From the NCBI RefSeq assembly GCF_003665095.1, contig NZ_RCHV01000002.1, positions 4,078,501 through 4,142,500 on the forward strand: a stretch of 64,000 bases of DNA, read 5' to 3'. The DNA comes from Streptomyces sp. Z26. Its GTDB lineage: Bacteria; Actinomycetota; Actinomycetes; Streptomycetales; Streptomycetaceae. The notes under the pieces were generated by a model, which was not told the DNA's origin, made no database searches, and worked only from the letters and a program-made list of their open reading frames with translations. How positions within the stretch are numbered: the first letter of the stretch is position 1; each line of letters starts with the position of its first letter. A program made the translations under genes and the position numbers. Shown piece by piece: positions 31,932-41,546 of this stretch.

Positions 31932-34124
31932 TCAGCGGAGGAACGCCGCGGCGACGCCCGCGTCCACGGGCAGGTGCGCGCCCGTGGTGTGGGTGAGATC
32001 GCCGCCGGTGAGGGCGAAGACGGCGTTCGCGACGTGCTCCGGCAGCACCTCGCGTTTGAGCAGGGTGCGTCCGGCGTAGTACGCGCCCAGCTCCTCCTCC
32101 GGCACCCCGTACACCGCCGCGCGCCGCGCGCCCCAGCCGCCCGCGAAGATGCCGGAGCCGCGCACGACGCCGTCCGGGTTGACGCCGTTGACGCGGACGC
32201 CGTACGTGCCCAACTCGGCGGCCAGCAGCCGCACCTGGTGCGACTGGTCGGCCTTGGCGGCGCCGTACGCGATGTTGTTGGGTCCGGCGACGACGCCGTT
32301 CTTCGACGCGATGTAGACGATGTCGCCGCCCATGCCCTGCGCCACCAGCACGCGGGCCGCCGCGCGCGAGGTGAGGAACGAGCCGCGCGCCATGATGGAG
32401 TGCTGCCGGTCCCAGTCCTCGGCGGTGGTCTCCAGCAGCGGCTTGGACAGCGAGATCCCCGCGTTGTTGACGACCAGGTCGACGCCGCCGAAGGCGAGGA
32501 CGGCCGCCCGCAGTGCCGCCTCGACCTGCTCCTCCTCGGTGACGTCCACGGTGACGGCGACGGCGGTGTCCGGGCCGCCCAGCTCCCCGGCGACCGTACG
32601 GGCGCTGTCCGCGTCGCGGTCGGCGACCACCACGCACGCGCCCTCCGCCGCGAGCCGGTGCGCGACGGCCCGGCCGATGCCGGAGCCGCCGCCGGTCACC
32701 AGCGCGACGCGGGCGGCGAGCGGCTTGGGCGCGGGGCGGCGGCGCAGTTTGGCCTCCTCCAACTCCCAGTACTCGATGCGGAACTTCTCCGCCTCCTCGA
32801 TCGGCGCGTACGACGAGACCGCCTCGGCGCCGCGCATGACGTGGATCGCGTTGACGTAGAACTCGCCCGCCACGCGCGCCGTCTGCTTGTCCCGCCCGTA
32901 CGTGAACATGCCGACGCCCGGCACCAGCACCACCGCCGGGTCGGCGCCGCGCAGGGCGGGGGAGCCGGGGACGGCGTGCCGCTCGTAGTAGGCGCGGTAG
33001 TCGGCGCGGTACGCCTCGTGCAGCTCCCGCAGCCGGGCCGCCGTCTCGTCGTACGGGGTGTCGGGCGGCAGGTCGAGGACGAGCGGGCGGACCTTCGTAC
33101 GGAGGAAGTGGTCCGGGCAGGACGTGCCGAGGGCGGCGAGCCGGGGGTGTTCGGCGCGGGAGACGAAGTCCAGTACGGGCGCGCTGTCCGTGAAGTGCCC
33201 GACCTGCGGGTGGTCCGTCGACGCCAGCCCGCGCAGCAACGGCGCGAGGGCGGCGGCGCGTTCGTGGCGCGCGGCCTCGGGCAGCGGCGCGTACCCGGGG
33301 AGGACCGGGCCGAACGGCTCGGGCCTGCCGCGTTCCGCGAGGAAGCGTTCGGCGGTACGGATGAGGTGCAGCGAGTTGCGTTCGCACTCCTCGGCGGTGT
33401 CGCCCCAGGCGGTGACGCCGTGGCCGCCGAGGACGCAGCCGACGGCGTCCGGGTCGGCGTCGCGTACGGCGGCGATGTCCAGGCCGAGTTGGAAGCCGGG
33501 GCGGCGCCAGGGCACCCAGGCGACGGTGCCGCCGAAGCACTCGGCGGTGAGCCGTTCGCCGTCGGCGGCGCAGGCGAGCGCGATGCCGGAGTCCGGGTGC
33601 AGGTGGTCGACGTGGGCGGCGTCCAGCAGGCCGTGCATGGCGGTGTCGATGGACGGCGCGGCGCCGGGGCCGCCGGAGACCGCGCCGCGCCCGTACAGGC
33701 AGTGGTCGAAGGCGGCGACCATCTCGTCCTCGCGGTCCACCCCGGGGTAGCGGTCGCGCAGGGCGCGCAGCCGGTCGACGCGGAGGGCGGAGAGGCCGTC
33801 GGCGGTGAGGGTGCCGAGGTCGCCGCCGGAGCCCTTGACCCACATCAGCGGCACGTCGTCGCCGGTGACGGGGTCGGGCACGGTGGCCTTGGCGGAGGCG
33901 TTGCCGCCCGCGTAGTTGGTGTTGCGCGGGTCGGCGCCGAGCCGGTGCGCGCGCGCCAGCAGCGCCGCGACCTCCGGGTGCGCGCCCCCGTCCCCGGTCC
34001 CGTCGCCTGCCGTCGTGTCCGCCACCGTCACCCGCGCCGCCTCCCGCGCCCGTCCCGTACCCGTGTCCGTGTCCGTACCCGTGTCCGGGGTCGCTGGCCC
34101 CGGTTCCCGTGCCGCCTCCGCCAT
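31932..34124 (-). CDS. rhaEW: Bifunctional rhamnulose-1-phosphate aldolase / lactaldehyde dehydrogenase
   Basis: A 730-aa fusion. The first part (about residues 45-430) is a class II aldolase/adducin domain that splits rhamnulose-1-phosphate into DHAP and L-lactaldehyde, with HVDHLHPDSGIAL and CVLGGHGVTAWG supplying metal-binding His residues. The second part (about 470-730) is a short-chain dehydrogenase with VTGGGSGIGR, NNAGIS and the YGAAK active site, expected to oxidise L-lactaldehyde to lactate. Such fusions are known as RhaEW. ATG 34124 was chosen; a GTG at 34133 overlapping the rhaI stop is an alternative. The N-terminal 35 residues are low-complexity Thr/Asp/Gly. Confidence 0.93.
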   Translation of the reverse strand: MAEAAREPGPATPDTGTDTDTGTGRAREAARVTVADTTAGDGTGDGGAHPEVAALLARAHRLGADPRNTNYAGGNASAKATVPDPVTGDDVPLMWVKGSGGDLGTLTADGLSALRVDRLRALRDRYPGVDREDEMVAAFDHCLYGRGAVSGGPGAAPSIDTAMHGLLDAAHVDHLHPDSGIALACAADGERLTAECFGGTVAWVPWRRPGFQLGLDIAAVRDADPDAVGCVLGGHGVTAWGDTAEECERNSLHLIRTAERFLAERGRPEPFGPVLPGYAPLPEAARHERAAALAPLLRGLASTDHPQVGHFTDSAPVLDFVSRAEHPRLAALGTSCPDHFLRTKVRPLVLDLPPDTPYDETAARLRELHEAYRADYRAYYERHAVPGSPALRGADPAVVLVPGVGMFTYGRDKQTARVAGEFYVNAIHVMRGAEAVSSYAPIEEAEKFRIEYWELEEAKLRRRPAPKPLAARVALVTGGGSGIGRAVAHRLAAEGACVVVADRDADSARTVAGELGGPDTAVAVTVDVTEEEQVEAALRAAVLAFGGVDLVVNNAGISLSKPLLETTAEDWDRQHSIMARGSFLTSRAAARVLVAQGMGGDIVYIASKNGVVAGPNNIAYGAAKADQSHQVRLLAAELGTYGVRVNGVNPDGVVRGSGIFAGGWGARRAAVYGVPEEELGAYYAGRTLLKREVLPEHVANAVFALTGGDLTHTTGAHLPVDAGVAAAFLR

Positions 34125-34129
34125 GCCCG

Positions 34130-35296
34130 TCACGCCCCCCAGCCGGCCTGCTGCCCGTCCGCCCGTTCGGCGGTGATCCGCTCCGCCCAGCCGGAGCGCG
34201 CGTACGCGGCCATCGGGTCGGGGTCGATGCCCAGCCCCTCCCGTACGGTCGCCAGCAGCGGCCGTACGTCCGTGTTGTACGCGTCCATCAGCACCGCGTT
34301 GGCGCCGAGCACGTCGCCGGAGGTCTGGGCGGCGGCGAGCGCGGCCGGGTCGACGAGGAGGGCCTTGGCGGTGGCCTCCTGCACGTTCATCACCGAGCGG
34401 ATGATCGCCGGGATCTTCGGCTCGATGTTGTGGCACTGGTCGAGCATGAACGCGGTCTGCGGGCCGAACCCGCCGCCGCGCACCACCTCGTACATCAGCC
34501 GGAACAGCTGGAACGGGTCGGCGGCACCCGCCATCAGGTCGTCGTCGGCGTAGAAGCGGGAGTTGAAGTCGAAGCCGCCGAGCCTCCCCTCGCGCAGCAG
34601 CGTCGCGACGATGAACTCGATGTTGGTGCCCGGCGCGTGGTGCCCGGTGTCGACCACGACCCGCGCGCGTGGGCCGAGCTTCAGGCAGTGCGCGTACGCG
34701 GTGCCCCAGTCGGGGACGTCGGTGGCGTAGAAGGCGGGCTCGAACAGCTTGTACTCCAGCAGCATGCGCTGCTCCGGGCCCAGCCGCGCGTACACCGCGG
34801 ACAGCGCCTCCGCGAGCCGGTCCTGGCGGCTCCGGAGGTCATCCTGGCCGGGGTAGTTGGTGCCGTCGGCGAACCACAGCTTCAGGTCGCGGGAGCCGGT
34901 GGCGTCCATGATGTCGACGCACTCCAGCAGGTGGTCCAGGGCCTTGCGGCGGACGGCGGGCTCGGGGTGCGTGACGGAGCCGAGCTTGTAGTCGTCGTCC
35001 TGGAAGACGTTGGCGTTGATCGTGCCGACGCGTACGCCGACGTCGCGGGCGTGCGCGGCCAGCGCGGCGTAGTCGGGCACCCGGTCCCAGGGGATGTGCA
35101 GGGCGACGACGGGGGCGACGCCGGTGTGCTCGTGCACGCGCGCCGCGTCGTCGAGCTTCTCCTCGGGGGTGCGCGGGACGCCGGGCTGGGCGAACACCTT
35201 GAAGCGCGTACCGGAGTTGCCGTACGCCCACGAAGGGGTCTCGATCCGCTGGGACGTGAGCGCGGCCGTGACGGCCGACAGGTCTGGGGCTGGCAT
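34130..35296 (-). CDS. rhaI: L-rhamnose isomerase (TIM-barrel type)
   Basis: Converts L-rhamnose to L-rhamnulose. The 388-aa product starts MPAPDLSAVTAALTSQRIETPSWAYGNSGTRFKVF, as in the RhaI family of actinobacteria and rhizobia, and is unlike E. coli RhaA. Barrel motifs include LWFADGTNYPGQDD, MLLEYKLFEPAFY, VVVDTGHHAPGTNIEFIVA and FDFNSRFYADDDLM, which carry the metal and substrate residues. GAGGAG precedes the ATG. First gene of the operon rhaI-rhaEW-rhaB; an operator-like palindrome lies 74 bp upstream. Confidence 0.95.
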   Translation of the reverse strand: MPAPDLSAVTAALTSQRIETPSWAYGNSGTRFKVFAQPGVPRTPEEKLDDAARVHEHTGVAPVVALHIPWDRVPDYAALAAHARDVGVRVGTINANVFQDDDYKLGSVTHPEPAVRRKALDHLLECVDIMDATGSRDLKLWFADGTNYPGQDDLRSRQDRLAEALSAVYARLGPEQRMLLEYKLFEPAFYATDVPDWGTAYAHCLKLGPRARVVVDTGHHAPGTNIEFIVATLLREGRLGGFDFNSRFYADDDLMAGAADPFQLFRLMYEVVRGGGFGPQTAFMLDQCHNIEPKIPAIIRSVMNVQEATAKALLVDPAALAAAQTSGDVLGANAVLMDAYNTDVRPLLATVREGLGIDPDPMAAYARSGWAERITAERADGQQAGWGA

Positions 35297-35369
35297 GCGT
35301 CTCCTCGTACGGAACCACGGTGGGGGCGGGCGGATCGGGCGGAAGGACGGAGGGTCGGCGGGCGGGGAA

Positions 35370-35381
35370 TGAAACGATTCA
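35370..35381. promoter_or_regulatory. LacI-type operator before rhaI
   Basis: TGAAACGATTCA is a near-palindrome around a central CG (10 of 12 positions symmetric). It shares the half-site TGAAAC with the sites at 38744 and 38883. Likely target of the LacI-family regulator encoded at 45730. Confidence 0.6.
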
Positions 35382-35494
35382 GGCGCGTTCCGGGAAAGCT
35401 AACCCCGCAGGTGACCCCCGTCAAGGCGCGGTACGGCGCCGGTCGTTGGGACTCACGGGCGTACGGGACCGGCCCCGTACGCCCGTACGCCGTG

Positions 35495-38400
35495 TCAGTC
35501 GCGCCCCGTACGGAACCGGTGGCTGCCCGACCCCACGGCGAACACCGCGCAGCCCTCCGCCGCCCGTACGAAGCGCGCGCCCCCGCCGCGCGCCACGTCC
35601 CGTTCGCGCGCGGCGGGCACCCACACCTCGGCCGTCGTGTTGACCGGCACGGACACGGTGAGCGCGAACGCGTCCGCGCCGTCCCACGTCCAGCGGGTGG
35701 CCACCGGCCCGTACGGGGACGCGAACCGGCCGCTGGCGGACCGGACCCCGCCGCCGGGCCGGGGCCGTACGACGATCTTCCGGAAGCCGGGTTCGCCGGG
35801 CGCGATGCCCGCGACGTGCTGGTACATCCACTCGCCCACGCAGCCGTAGGCGTAGTGGTTGAACGAGTTCATGCCGACGTCCTGGAAGTCGCCGTCCGGC
35901 GTGATCGAGTCCCAGCGTTCCCACATCGTGGTGGCGCCGTGGTCGATCTGGTAGCCCCAGGACGGGAAGGTGCGCTGTTCGAGGAGCCGGTACGCGACGT
36001 CCGTACGGCCCGCCGCCGTCAGCGCGGGCAGCAGCCGGGGCGTGCCGAGGAAGCCGGTCGACAGGTGGTCGTCGCGGGCCGCGATCAGCTCGGTCAGCCG
36101 GTCGGCGGCGGCCCGGCGCGCGGCGGCGTCGGGCAGCAGGCCCATGGAGAGGGCGAGGACGTACGCGGTCTGCGTGTCCCCCTTGATCCGGGCGCCGCCC
36201 TCGGTCACGTACGCCGCGCGGAACGCCTCACCGACGCGCGCGGCCAGCCGCTCGTACGGCCCCGGGTCCTCGTCCAGCACGGTGGCCGTGCGGGCGGCCA
36301 GGTCGGCGGCGTGCGCGAAGTACGCGGTGCCGACGACGTCCTTGGGGGTCTCGTCGTCGGTGTTGAGCCAGTCCCCGAAGCCCTCGTCGGGCCGCAGCAG
36401 CCCGTCGCTGTGCGCCTCCAGGTACGCGATCCACTTCTTCACCGCCGACCAGTTCTCCTCCAGCACCCGCCGGTCCCCGTACGCCTGGTGGAGCGCCATC
36501 GGCACGGTGACGCCCGCGTCGCCCCAGCCCGCGACGCCCTTGCCCTCGCCCAGGTAGGGGGCGACGTCGGGGAAGGCGCCCGCGTCGTCCTGGCCGTCGC
36601 GCAGGTCGCGGAGCCACTTGGCGAGGAAGCGGGCGGACTCCATGGTGTAGGCGGCGGTGGGGGCGAAGACGTTGATGTCCCCGGACCAGCCGAGGCGTTC
36701 GTCGCGGGCGGGGGTGTCGGTGGGCACGGAGAGGAAGTTGCCGCGCTGGCCCCAGGTGATGTTCCGGTGCAGCTGGTTGAGCATGGGCGCGTCGGTGGCG
36801 AACTCCATGGTGAACGGCGCGTCCGTGTGCATCACCAGGCCCGTGACGGCCGTACGGTCCGGGGTGCCGGGGTGGCCGGTGACCTCGACGTAGCGGAAGC
36901 CGTGGAAGGTGAAGCGCGGCTGGTACGTCTCGGTGCCCGACCCCTTCAGGGTGTACGTGTCGACGGGGCGGGCGGCGCGCAGGTTCTCCACGTACAGCCG
37001 CCCGTCCTCGTCCAGCACCTCCCCGTGCCGGAGTTGGACGGTGCGGCCCGCGTCGCCGGAGACGGTGAGGCGGACGCCGCCGACCATGTTCTGGCCGAGG
37101 TCGTAGAGGAGGACGCCGGGCTCGGGTTCGGTGACGGAGACGGGTTCGATCTCCTGCGCCACGCGCGTCGGCGCGTCCGTCGCGGCCTCCACGCGGGTGT
37201 CCACGCCGGAGACGGCGACGGCCTCCGTCCAGCCGGAGTCGTCGAAGCCGGGGGAGGTCCAGCCGGGGGTCTCGCGCCGCGCGTCGTACTGCTCGCCCAT
37301 CAGCAGGTCCGCGGTGACCAGCGGCCCGGTGGCCGCGCGCCACCCGCCGTCGGTGGTGATCCGCTCGCTGGACCCGTCCTCGTACGAGACCTCCAACTGG
37401 GCGAGGAGCGCGGGGTGTTCGCCGTAGTTGCGCTGGCCGAGCCAGGCGATGTTGCCCGCGTACCAGCCGGGCGCGAGGGTGACGGCGAGGGCGTTGTCGC
37501 CCGCGCGGACGGCGTCGGTGACGTCGTGGACCTGGTACGCGACGCGCTTGCGGTAGTCCGTCCAGCCGGGGGCGAGCTGGTCCTTCCCGACGCGCGCGCC
37601 GTTGAGGTGCGCCTCGTACAGGCCGAGCGCGGTGACGTACAGGCGGGCGCGCGCGACCGCGCCGCCGGGCAGCCGGAACGCGCGGCGCAGCTGCGCGGGC
37701 GACTGCTCGGGCAGCACCTTCCCCCACGGGTCGTCGCCCCAGGCGCCGACGCGGCGCGGCTCCCGCCAGCCGCTGTCGTCGTGGGCCGGGTCCTGCCAGC
37801 CGTCGCCGGGCGCCGTGTCCGTCGTACGCCACCCGGCACCGGTGTCGAACCGTACGGTGCCACCGCCGGTCTCCGCCTCCAGCACGGCGAGCAGACCGGC
37901 GGCGCCCGGCGCGGAGTTGGCGGCGGAGAGCGCGACGACGTTGGCGCCCTCGCGGAGCAGCGCGGTGACGTCGAACAGCGCGGGATGGCTCCACGCCTTG
38001 TGCACCGGGTACGTGTCGCGCCCGCCGATCCGGGTGCCGTTGACGTACGCGGTGAAGCCGTCGTCGACGGACAGCACCAGGCGCGCGCGCCGTACGCCGC
38101 CGGGGAGTTCGACGGTGCCGCGGAACCAGCGGGTGGCGGCGGGCACCTGCCCCGGCTCGTCGGCCGGGTGCCAGACCCAGGGCGCGCCGGCGAGGGCGGG
38201 CGGGTCGACGAGGGCGGGCGGCGCGCCGATCCACCCGGCGTGCCAGCCGTCCTCGGTGAGCAGCCCGGTCTCCCACCAACTCGGCGTGGACCAGGGGGAG
38301 AAACCGCCGCCGTCGTCGCCCCGTACGCGTACGGACCAGTGGTAGCGGGTGCGCGGGGCGAGCGCGGGTCCGTCGTACGGCACGAGCACGGACGCGCGGC

Positions 38401-38719
38401 CGTCCCGCTCGCCGCTGTCCCAGACGTCGGGGTCGTCGAGGCGGTCGGGGGAGCTGGCGACGCGGATCTGGTAGGCGTCCTGGAGGACGTTCTCGCCGTC
38501 CGCCTCCAGCTGCCAACTCAGGCGCGGGCGGGGGGAGTCCACGCCGAGCGGGCGGTCGGCGTACTCGACGGTGGTGCTCCGTACGCGCGGGCCGCCCGCG
38601 CCGGGCGCGGTCCCCGGCGGGCGGGGTGCGGCCTGGGCCTCGGCGGCGGCCGGGCCGACGGCGGCGCCCGCGGCGCCGGACGCGGCCGCCGTGGCGAGGA
38701 GACGACGTCTGCTGATCAT
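35495..38719 (-). CDS. Secreted alpha-L-rhamnosidase, GH78
   Basis: Cleaves terminal alpha-L-rhamnose from plant glycosides or polysaccharides outside the cell. The 1074-aa product begins MISRRRLLATAAASGAAGAA, a twin-arginine signal. Beta-sandwich domains cover about 45-640, including an apparent duplication of a lectin-like module (195-285 and 340-460). The catalytic (alpha/alpha)6 barrel covers about 640-990, with DERLGWSGD (673-681), holding the acid Glu674, and TMWERWDSI with Glu934. A C-terminal beta domain follows. It is read in the same direction as rhaI but probably has its own operator-controlled promoter. Confidence 0.94.
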   Translation of the reverse strand: MISRRRLLATAAASGAAGAAVGPAAAEAQAAPRPPGTAPGAGGPRVRSTTVEYADRPLGVDSPRPRLSWQLEADGENVLQDAYQIRVASSPDRLDDPDVWDSGERDGRASVLVPYDGPALAPRTRYHWSVRVRGDDGGGFSPWSTPSWWETGLLTEDGWHAGWIGAPPALVDPPALAGAPWVWHPADEPGQVPAATRWFRGTVELPGGVRRARLVLSVDDGFTAYVNGTRIGGRDTYPVHKAWSHPALFDVTALLREGANVVALSAANSAPGAAGLLAVLEAETGGGTVRFDTGAGWRTTDTAPGDGWQDPAHDDSGWREPRRVGAWGDDPWGKVLPEQSPAQLRRAFRLPGGAVARARLYVTALGLYEAHLNGARVGKDQLAPGWTDYRKRVAYQVHDVTDAVRAGDNALAVTLAPGWYAGNIAWLGQRNYGEHPALLAQLEVSYEDGSSERITTDGGWRAATGPLVTADLLMGEQYDARRETPGWTSPGFDDSGWTEAVAVSGVDTRVEAATDAPTRVAQEIEPVSVTEPEPGVLLYDLGQNMVGGVRLTVSGDAGRTVQLRHGEVLDEDGRLYVENLRAARPVDTYTLKGSGTETYQPRFTFHGFRYVEVTGHPGTPDRTAVTGLVMHTDAPFTMEFATDAPMLNQLHRNITWGQRGNFLSVPTDTPARDERLGWSGDINVFAPTAAYTMESARFLAKWLRDLRDGQDDAGAFPDVAPYLGEGKGVAGWGDAGVTVPMALHQAYGDRRVLEENWSAVKKWIAYLEAHSDGLLRPDEGFGDWLNTDDETPKDVVGTAYFAHAADLAARTATVLDEDPGPYERLAARVGEAFRAAYVTEGGARIKGDTQTAYVLALSMGLLPDAAARRAAADRLTELIAARDDHLSTGFLGTPRLLPALTAAGRTDVAYRLLEQRTFPSWGYQIDHGATTMWERWDSITPDGDFQDVGMNSFNHYAYGCVGEWMYQHVAGIAPGEPGFRKIVVRPRPGGGVRSASGRFASPYGPVATRWTWDGADAFALTVSVPVNTTAEVWVPAARERDVARGGGARFVRAAEGCAVFAVGSGSHRFRTGRD

Positions 38720-38743
38720 GGACCTGCACCTCCTGGAGCGGAT

Positions 38744-38755
38744 AAAAACGTTTCA
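38744..38755. promoter_or_regulatory. LacI-type operator before the alpha-L-rhamnosidase gene
   Basis: AAAAACGTTTCA has a perfect right half-site GTTTCA and a degenerate left one, centred on CG. It is 25 bp upstream of the rhamnosidase ATG in the divergent region shared with the ABC importer. Confidence 0.55.
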
Positions 38756-38882
38756 GTTCAGTGCGCCAGGAACGTAGAGCCGTCCGGTGCGGCCCGTCAA
38801 GACACCCGTCCTGCCGGGTATTTACCTGCCGCGCACCCCCTTGACGGGGCACGGGGCTGCCACTAGCTTCCCGGAATCGAAT

Positions 38883-38894
38883 TGAAACAATTCA
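38883..38894. promoter_or_regulatory. LacI-type operator before the rhamnose ABC importer operon
   Basis: TGAAACAATTCA has a perfect left half-site TGAAAC and is 28 bp upstream of the importer ATPase ATG. It lies 139 bp from the site at 38744, so both could be bound at once. Confidence 0.6.
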
Positions 38895-38922
38895 TTTTCG
38901 GTACGTCGGGAGGGACCGCACC

Positions 38923-40488
38923 ATGGCACAGGCCGCACCGGCCGGAGCCCCGGCTCCGGTACTCGCGCTGGAGGAGGTGACCAAGTCCTTCGGCAGCGTG
39001 CGCGCGCTGCGCGGCGTCTCCCTCGCCCTCCACGCCGGTGAGGCGCACGCCCTCGCCGGGGAGAACGGCGCGGGCAAGTCCACCCTGATCAAGACGCTCG
39101 CCGGGGTGCACCGCCCCGACTCCGGCACCGTCCTCCTCGACGGCGCCCCCGTCACGTTCCACGGCCCCGCCGACGCCCGTGCCGCCGGCATCGCCGTGAT
39201 CTACCAGGAGCCCACCCTCTTCGCGGACCTGTCCGTCGCGGAGAACATCTTCATGGGCCGCCAGCCGCTCCGCGCCCTCCGACGCGTCGACCACACGGCC
39301 GTACGGGACGCCACCGCCGCCCTGCTCCGCCGCCTCGGCGTCGACCTCGACCCGGAGCGGCCCGCGCGCGGACTGTCCATCGCGGACCAGCAGATCGTGG
39401 AGATCGCCAAGGCCCTCTCGTTCGACGCCCGCGTCCTCGTCATGGACGAGCCCACCGCCGCCCTCACCGGCACCGAGACCGACCGGCTGTTCGCCGTCGT
39501 CGAGGCGCTGCGGAAGGAGGGCGCCGCGGTGCTGTTCGTCTCCCACCGGCTGACCGAGATCTTCCGGCTCTGCCGAAGCGTCACCACCCTCCGCGACGGC
39601 GCCCTGGTCGCCTCCGAGCCGCTGGCCGGGCTCACCGAGGACGACCTCGTACGCCGCATGGTCGGCCGCGACCTCGACGCGCTCTACGCCAAGCGTGACA
39701 CCCGTACCGGCGAAACGGCCCTGGAGGTACGGCGGTTGACCCGCGAGGGCGTCTTCCACGACGTGTCGTTCGAGGTGCGCCGGGGCGAGATCGTCGCCCT
39801 CGCCGGGCTCGTCGGCGCGGGCCGCAGCGAGGTGGTGCAGGCGGTGTTCGGCGTGGACCGGGCGGACGCGGGCGAGGTGCTCGTACGGGGTGCCGCGCTG
39901 CGCCGCGGCTCGCCGACGGCCGCGATGGACGCGGGCCTCGCGCTGGTGCCGGAGGACCGGCGGCAGCAGGGCCTGGTGATGGAGCTGTCCATCGAGCGGA
40001 ACATCGCCCTCACCGGCCTCCACACCCTCGGCCGCGGCGGCCTCGTGCGGCGCGCCGCCGAACGGGCCCGCGCCGGGGACTGGGCGGCGCGGCTGCGGCT
40101 GCGCTTCGACCGGCTGTCGGACGCCGCCGGGGTGCTCTCCGGCGGCAACCAGCAGAAGGTCGTCCTCGCCAAGTGGCTCGCCACCGAGCCGGAGGTGCTG
40201 ATCGTGGACGAGCCCACGCGCGGCATCGACGTCGGCACCAAGGCCGAGGTGCACCGGCTGCTGTCCGAACTCGCCGCCGAGGGGCTGGCCGTGCTGATGG
40301 TCTCGTCCGACCTGCCGGAGGTGCTGGGCATGGCCGACCGGGTGCTCGTCATGCACGAGGGCCGCCTCGTCGCGGAGCTGCCGCGCGCCGAGGCCACGGA
40401 GGAGTCGGTGCTGGCGGCGGCGACGGGACGTACGGGCGCGGTCCGCCGTACGGAAGCCGCCGCCCTCGACGGGGAGGGGACGCCGTGA
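38923..40488 (+). CDS. rhaT: Sugar ABC importer ATP-binding protein (rhamnose)
   Basis: Energises sugar uptake. The 521-aa protein has two fused ABC domains as in RbsA/MglA. The first has Walker A GENGAGKST (46-54), the degenerate signature LSIADQQIVEIAKAL and VLVMDEPTAALTG. The second has a degenerate P-loop LAGLVGAGRSE, a good signature LSGGNQQKVVLAKWL and LIVDEPTRGIDVG. It starts the importer operon behind GGGAGGGACC. The stop overlaps the next gene (GTGA). The symbol follows the Rhizobium rhaSTPQ naming and is by context. Confidence 0.93.
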   Translation: MAQAAPAGAPAPVLALEEVTKSFGSVRALRGVSLALHAGEAHALAGENGAGKSTLIKTLAGVHRPDSGTVLLDGAPVTFHGPADARAAGIAVIYQEPTLFADLSVAENIFMGRQPLRALRRVDHTAVRDATAALLRRLGVDLDPERPARGLSIADQQIVEIAKALSFDARVLVMDEPTAALTGTETDRLFAVVEALRKEGAAVLFVSHRLTEIFRLCRSVTTLRDGALVASEPLAGLTEDDLVRRMVGRDLDALYAKRDTRTGETALEVRRLTREGVFHDVSFEVRRGEIVALAGLVGAGRSEVVQAVFGVDRADAGEVLVRGAALRRGSPTAAMDAGLALVPEDRRQQGLVMELSIERNIALTGLHTLGRGGLVRRAAERARAGDWAARLRLRFDRLSDAAGVLSGGNQQKVVLAKWLATEPEVLIVDEPTRGIDVGTKAEVHRLLSELAAEGLAVLMVSSDLPEVLGMADRVLVMHEGRLVAELPRAEATEESVLAAATGRTGAVRRTEAAALDGEGTP

Positions 40489-41546
40489 GCACCGGCACCG
40501 GTACGAGCGCCGGGCCCGGCACGGGCACGCCGAAAGCCCTCGGGCCGGACGCGGAGCGCGCCCCGCGCTCCCTCGCGGAGACCGTCCTGCGGGTCCGCGA
40601 GCTGAGCATCGGCGGCGCCCTCGTCCTCCTCGTCCTCGGCACCTGGCTGGCCAACCCCTCGTTCCTCGACGGTCAGGGCGTCGAGGACCTGCTGCTCAAC
40701 TCCGCGATCCTGGTGCTCCTCGCCACCGGCCAGTCCGTCGTCGTGCTGACCCGGAACATCGACCTGTCCGTCGGCTCCGTCGTCGGCCTCAGCGCGTTCG
40801 CCTGCGGCAGCTTCGTGTCCGGCTCGGACCACGGCCCGGTCGCGGTGCTGCTGCTCGGTACGGCGCTCGGCGTGCTGTGCGGCCTGGTCAGCGGGGCGCT
40901 GGTGAGCTTCGGGCAGGTGCCCGCGCTGGTCGTGACGCTCGGCATGCTCTACGTCCTCCAGGGCGTCGGCCACGCCTGGGCGCACGGCGACCAGATCAAC
41001 GCCGCCGACGTCCCCGACAGCGTCCTCGAACTGGGCAGCGGCGGCGTCCTCGGCGTCCCGTACCTGCCGCTGATCTCCGCCGCGGTGCTCACCTGCACCG
41101 CGTACTACCTGCGGAGCTACCGGGGCGGCCGGGAGCTGTACGCCATCGGCTCCAGCCCGGAGGCCGCCCGGCTGGCGGGCATCCCGCTGCGGCGGCGGGT
41201 GCTCGCCGCGTACGCCTTCTCCGGCGCCGTCGCCGGGTTCGCTGGCGCGCTGTGGCTGGCCCGCTTCGGGACGGTCGTGGCGGACGCGGCCAACGGCTGG
41301 GAGCTGACCGTCGTCAGCGCCGTCGTCGTCGGCGGCCTCGCCATCACGGGCGGCGTCGGCACCGTCTGGGGCGCGGCGCTCGGCGCGCTGCTGCTCACCA
41401 CGATGGGCAGCGCGCTCGTCGTGCTCAAGGTGAACCCGTTCTGGGAGCAGGCCATCACCGGCGTGCTGCTGCTGGCCGCGATCTGCGCCGACCGCGTCGT
41501 ACGGCACCGGACGACCGAGGCGCTGCGGAAGAGGAGGCGGCCGTGA
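40485..41546 (+). CDS. rhaP: Sugar ABC importer permease 1 (rhamnose)
   Basis: One of two membrane subunits of the importer. The 353-aa protein begins with 40 soluble residues rich in Gly/Thr/Pro, followed by 8-10 membrane segments. It has the BPD_transp_2 (ribose-type) signature ATGQSVVVLTRNIDLSVGSVVGL and the cytoplasmic loop GSSPEAARLAGIPLRR. The GTG overlaps the ATPase stop by 4 nt. The C-terminus ends in a short basic tail. Confidence 0.92.
   Translation: MSTGTGTSAGPGTGTPKALGPDAERAPRSLAETVLRVRELSIGGALVLLVLGTWLANPSFLDGQGVEDLLLNSAILVLLATGQSVVVLTRNIDLSVGSVVGLSAFACGSFVSGSDHGPVAVLLLGTALGVLCGLVSGALVSFGQVPALVVTLGMLYVLQGVGHAWAHGDQINAADVPDSVLELGSGGVLGVPYLPLISAAVLTCTAYYLRSYRGGRELYAIGSSPEAARLAGIPLRRRVLAAYAFSGAVAGFAGALWLARFGTVVADAANGWELTVVSAVVVGGLAITGGVGTVWGAALGALLLTTMGSALVVLKVNPFWEQAITGVLLLAAICADRVVRHRTTEALRKRRRP

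Noticed and set aside
34109..38866. A 1585-codon open frame on the forward strand opposite the rhamnose genes
   Set aside because: It runs antisense to rhaI and the GH78 gene, both clearly homologous to known families. Long shadow frames are expected at this GC.
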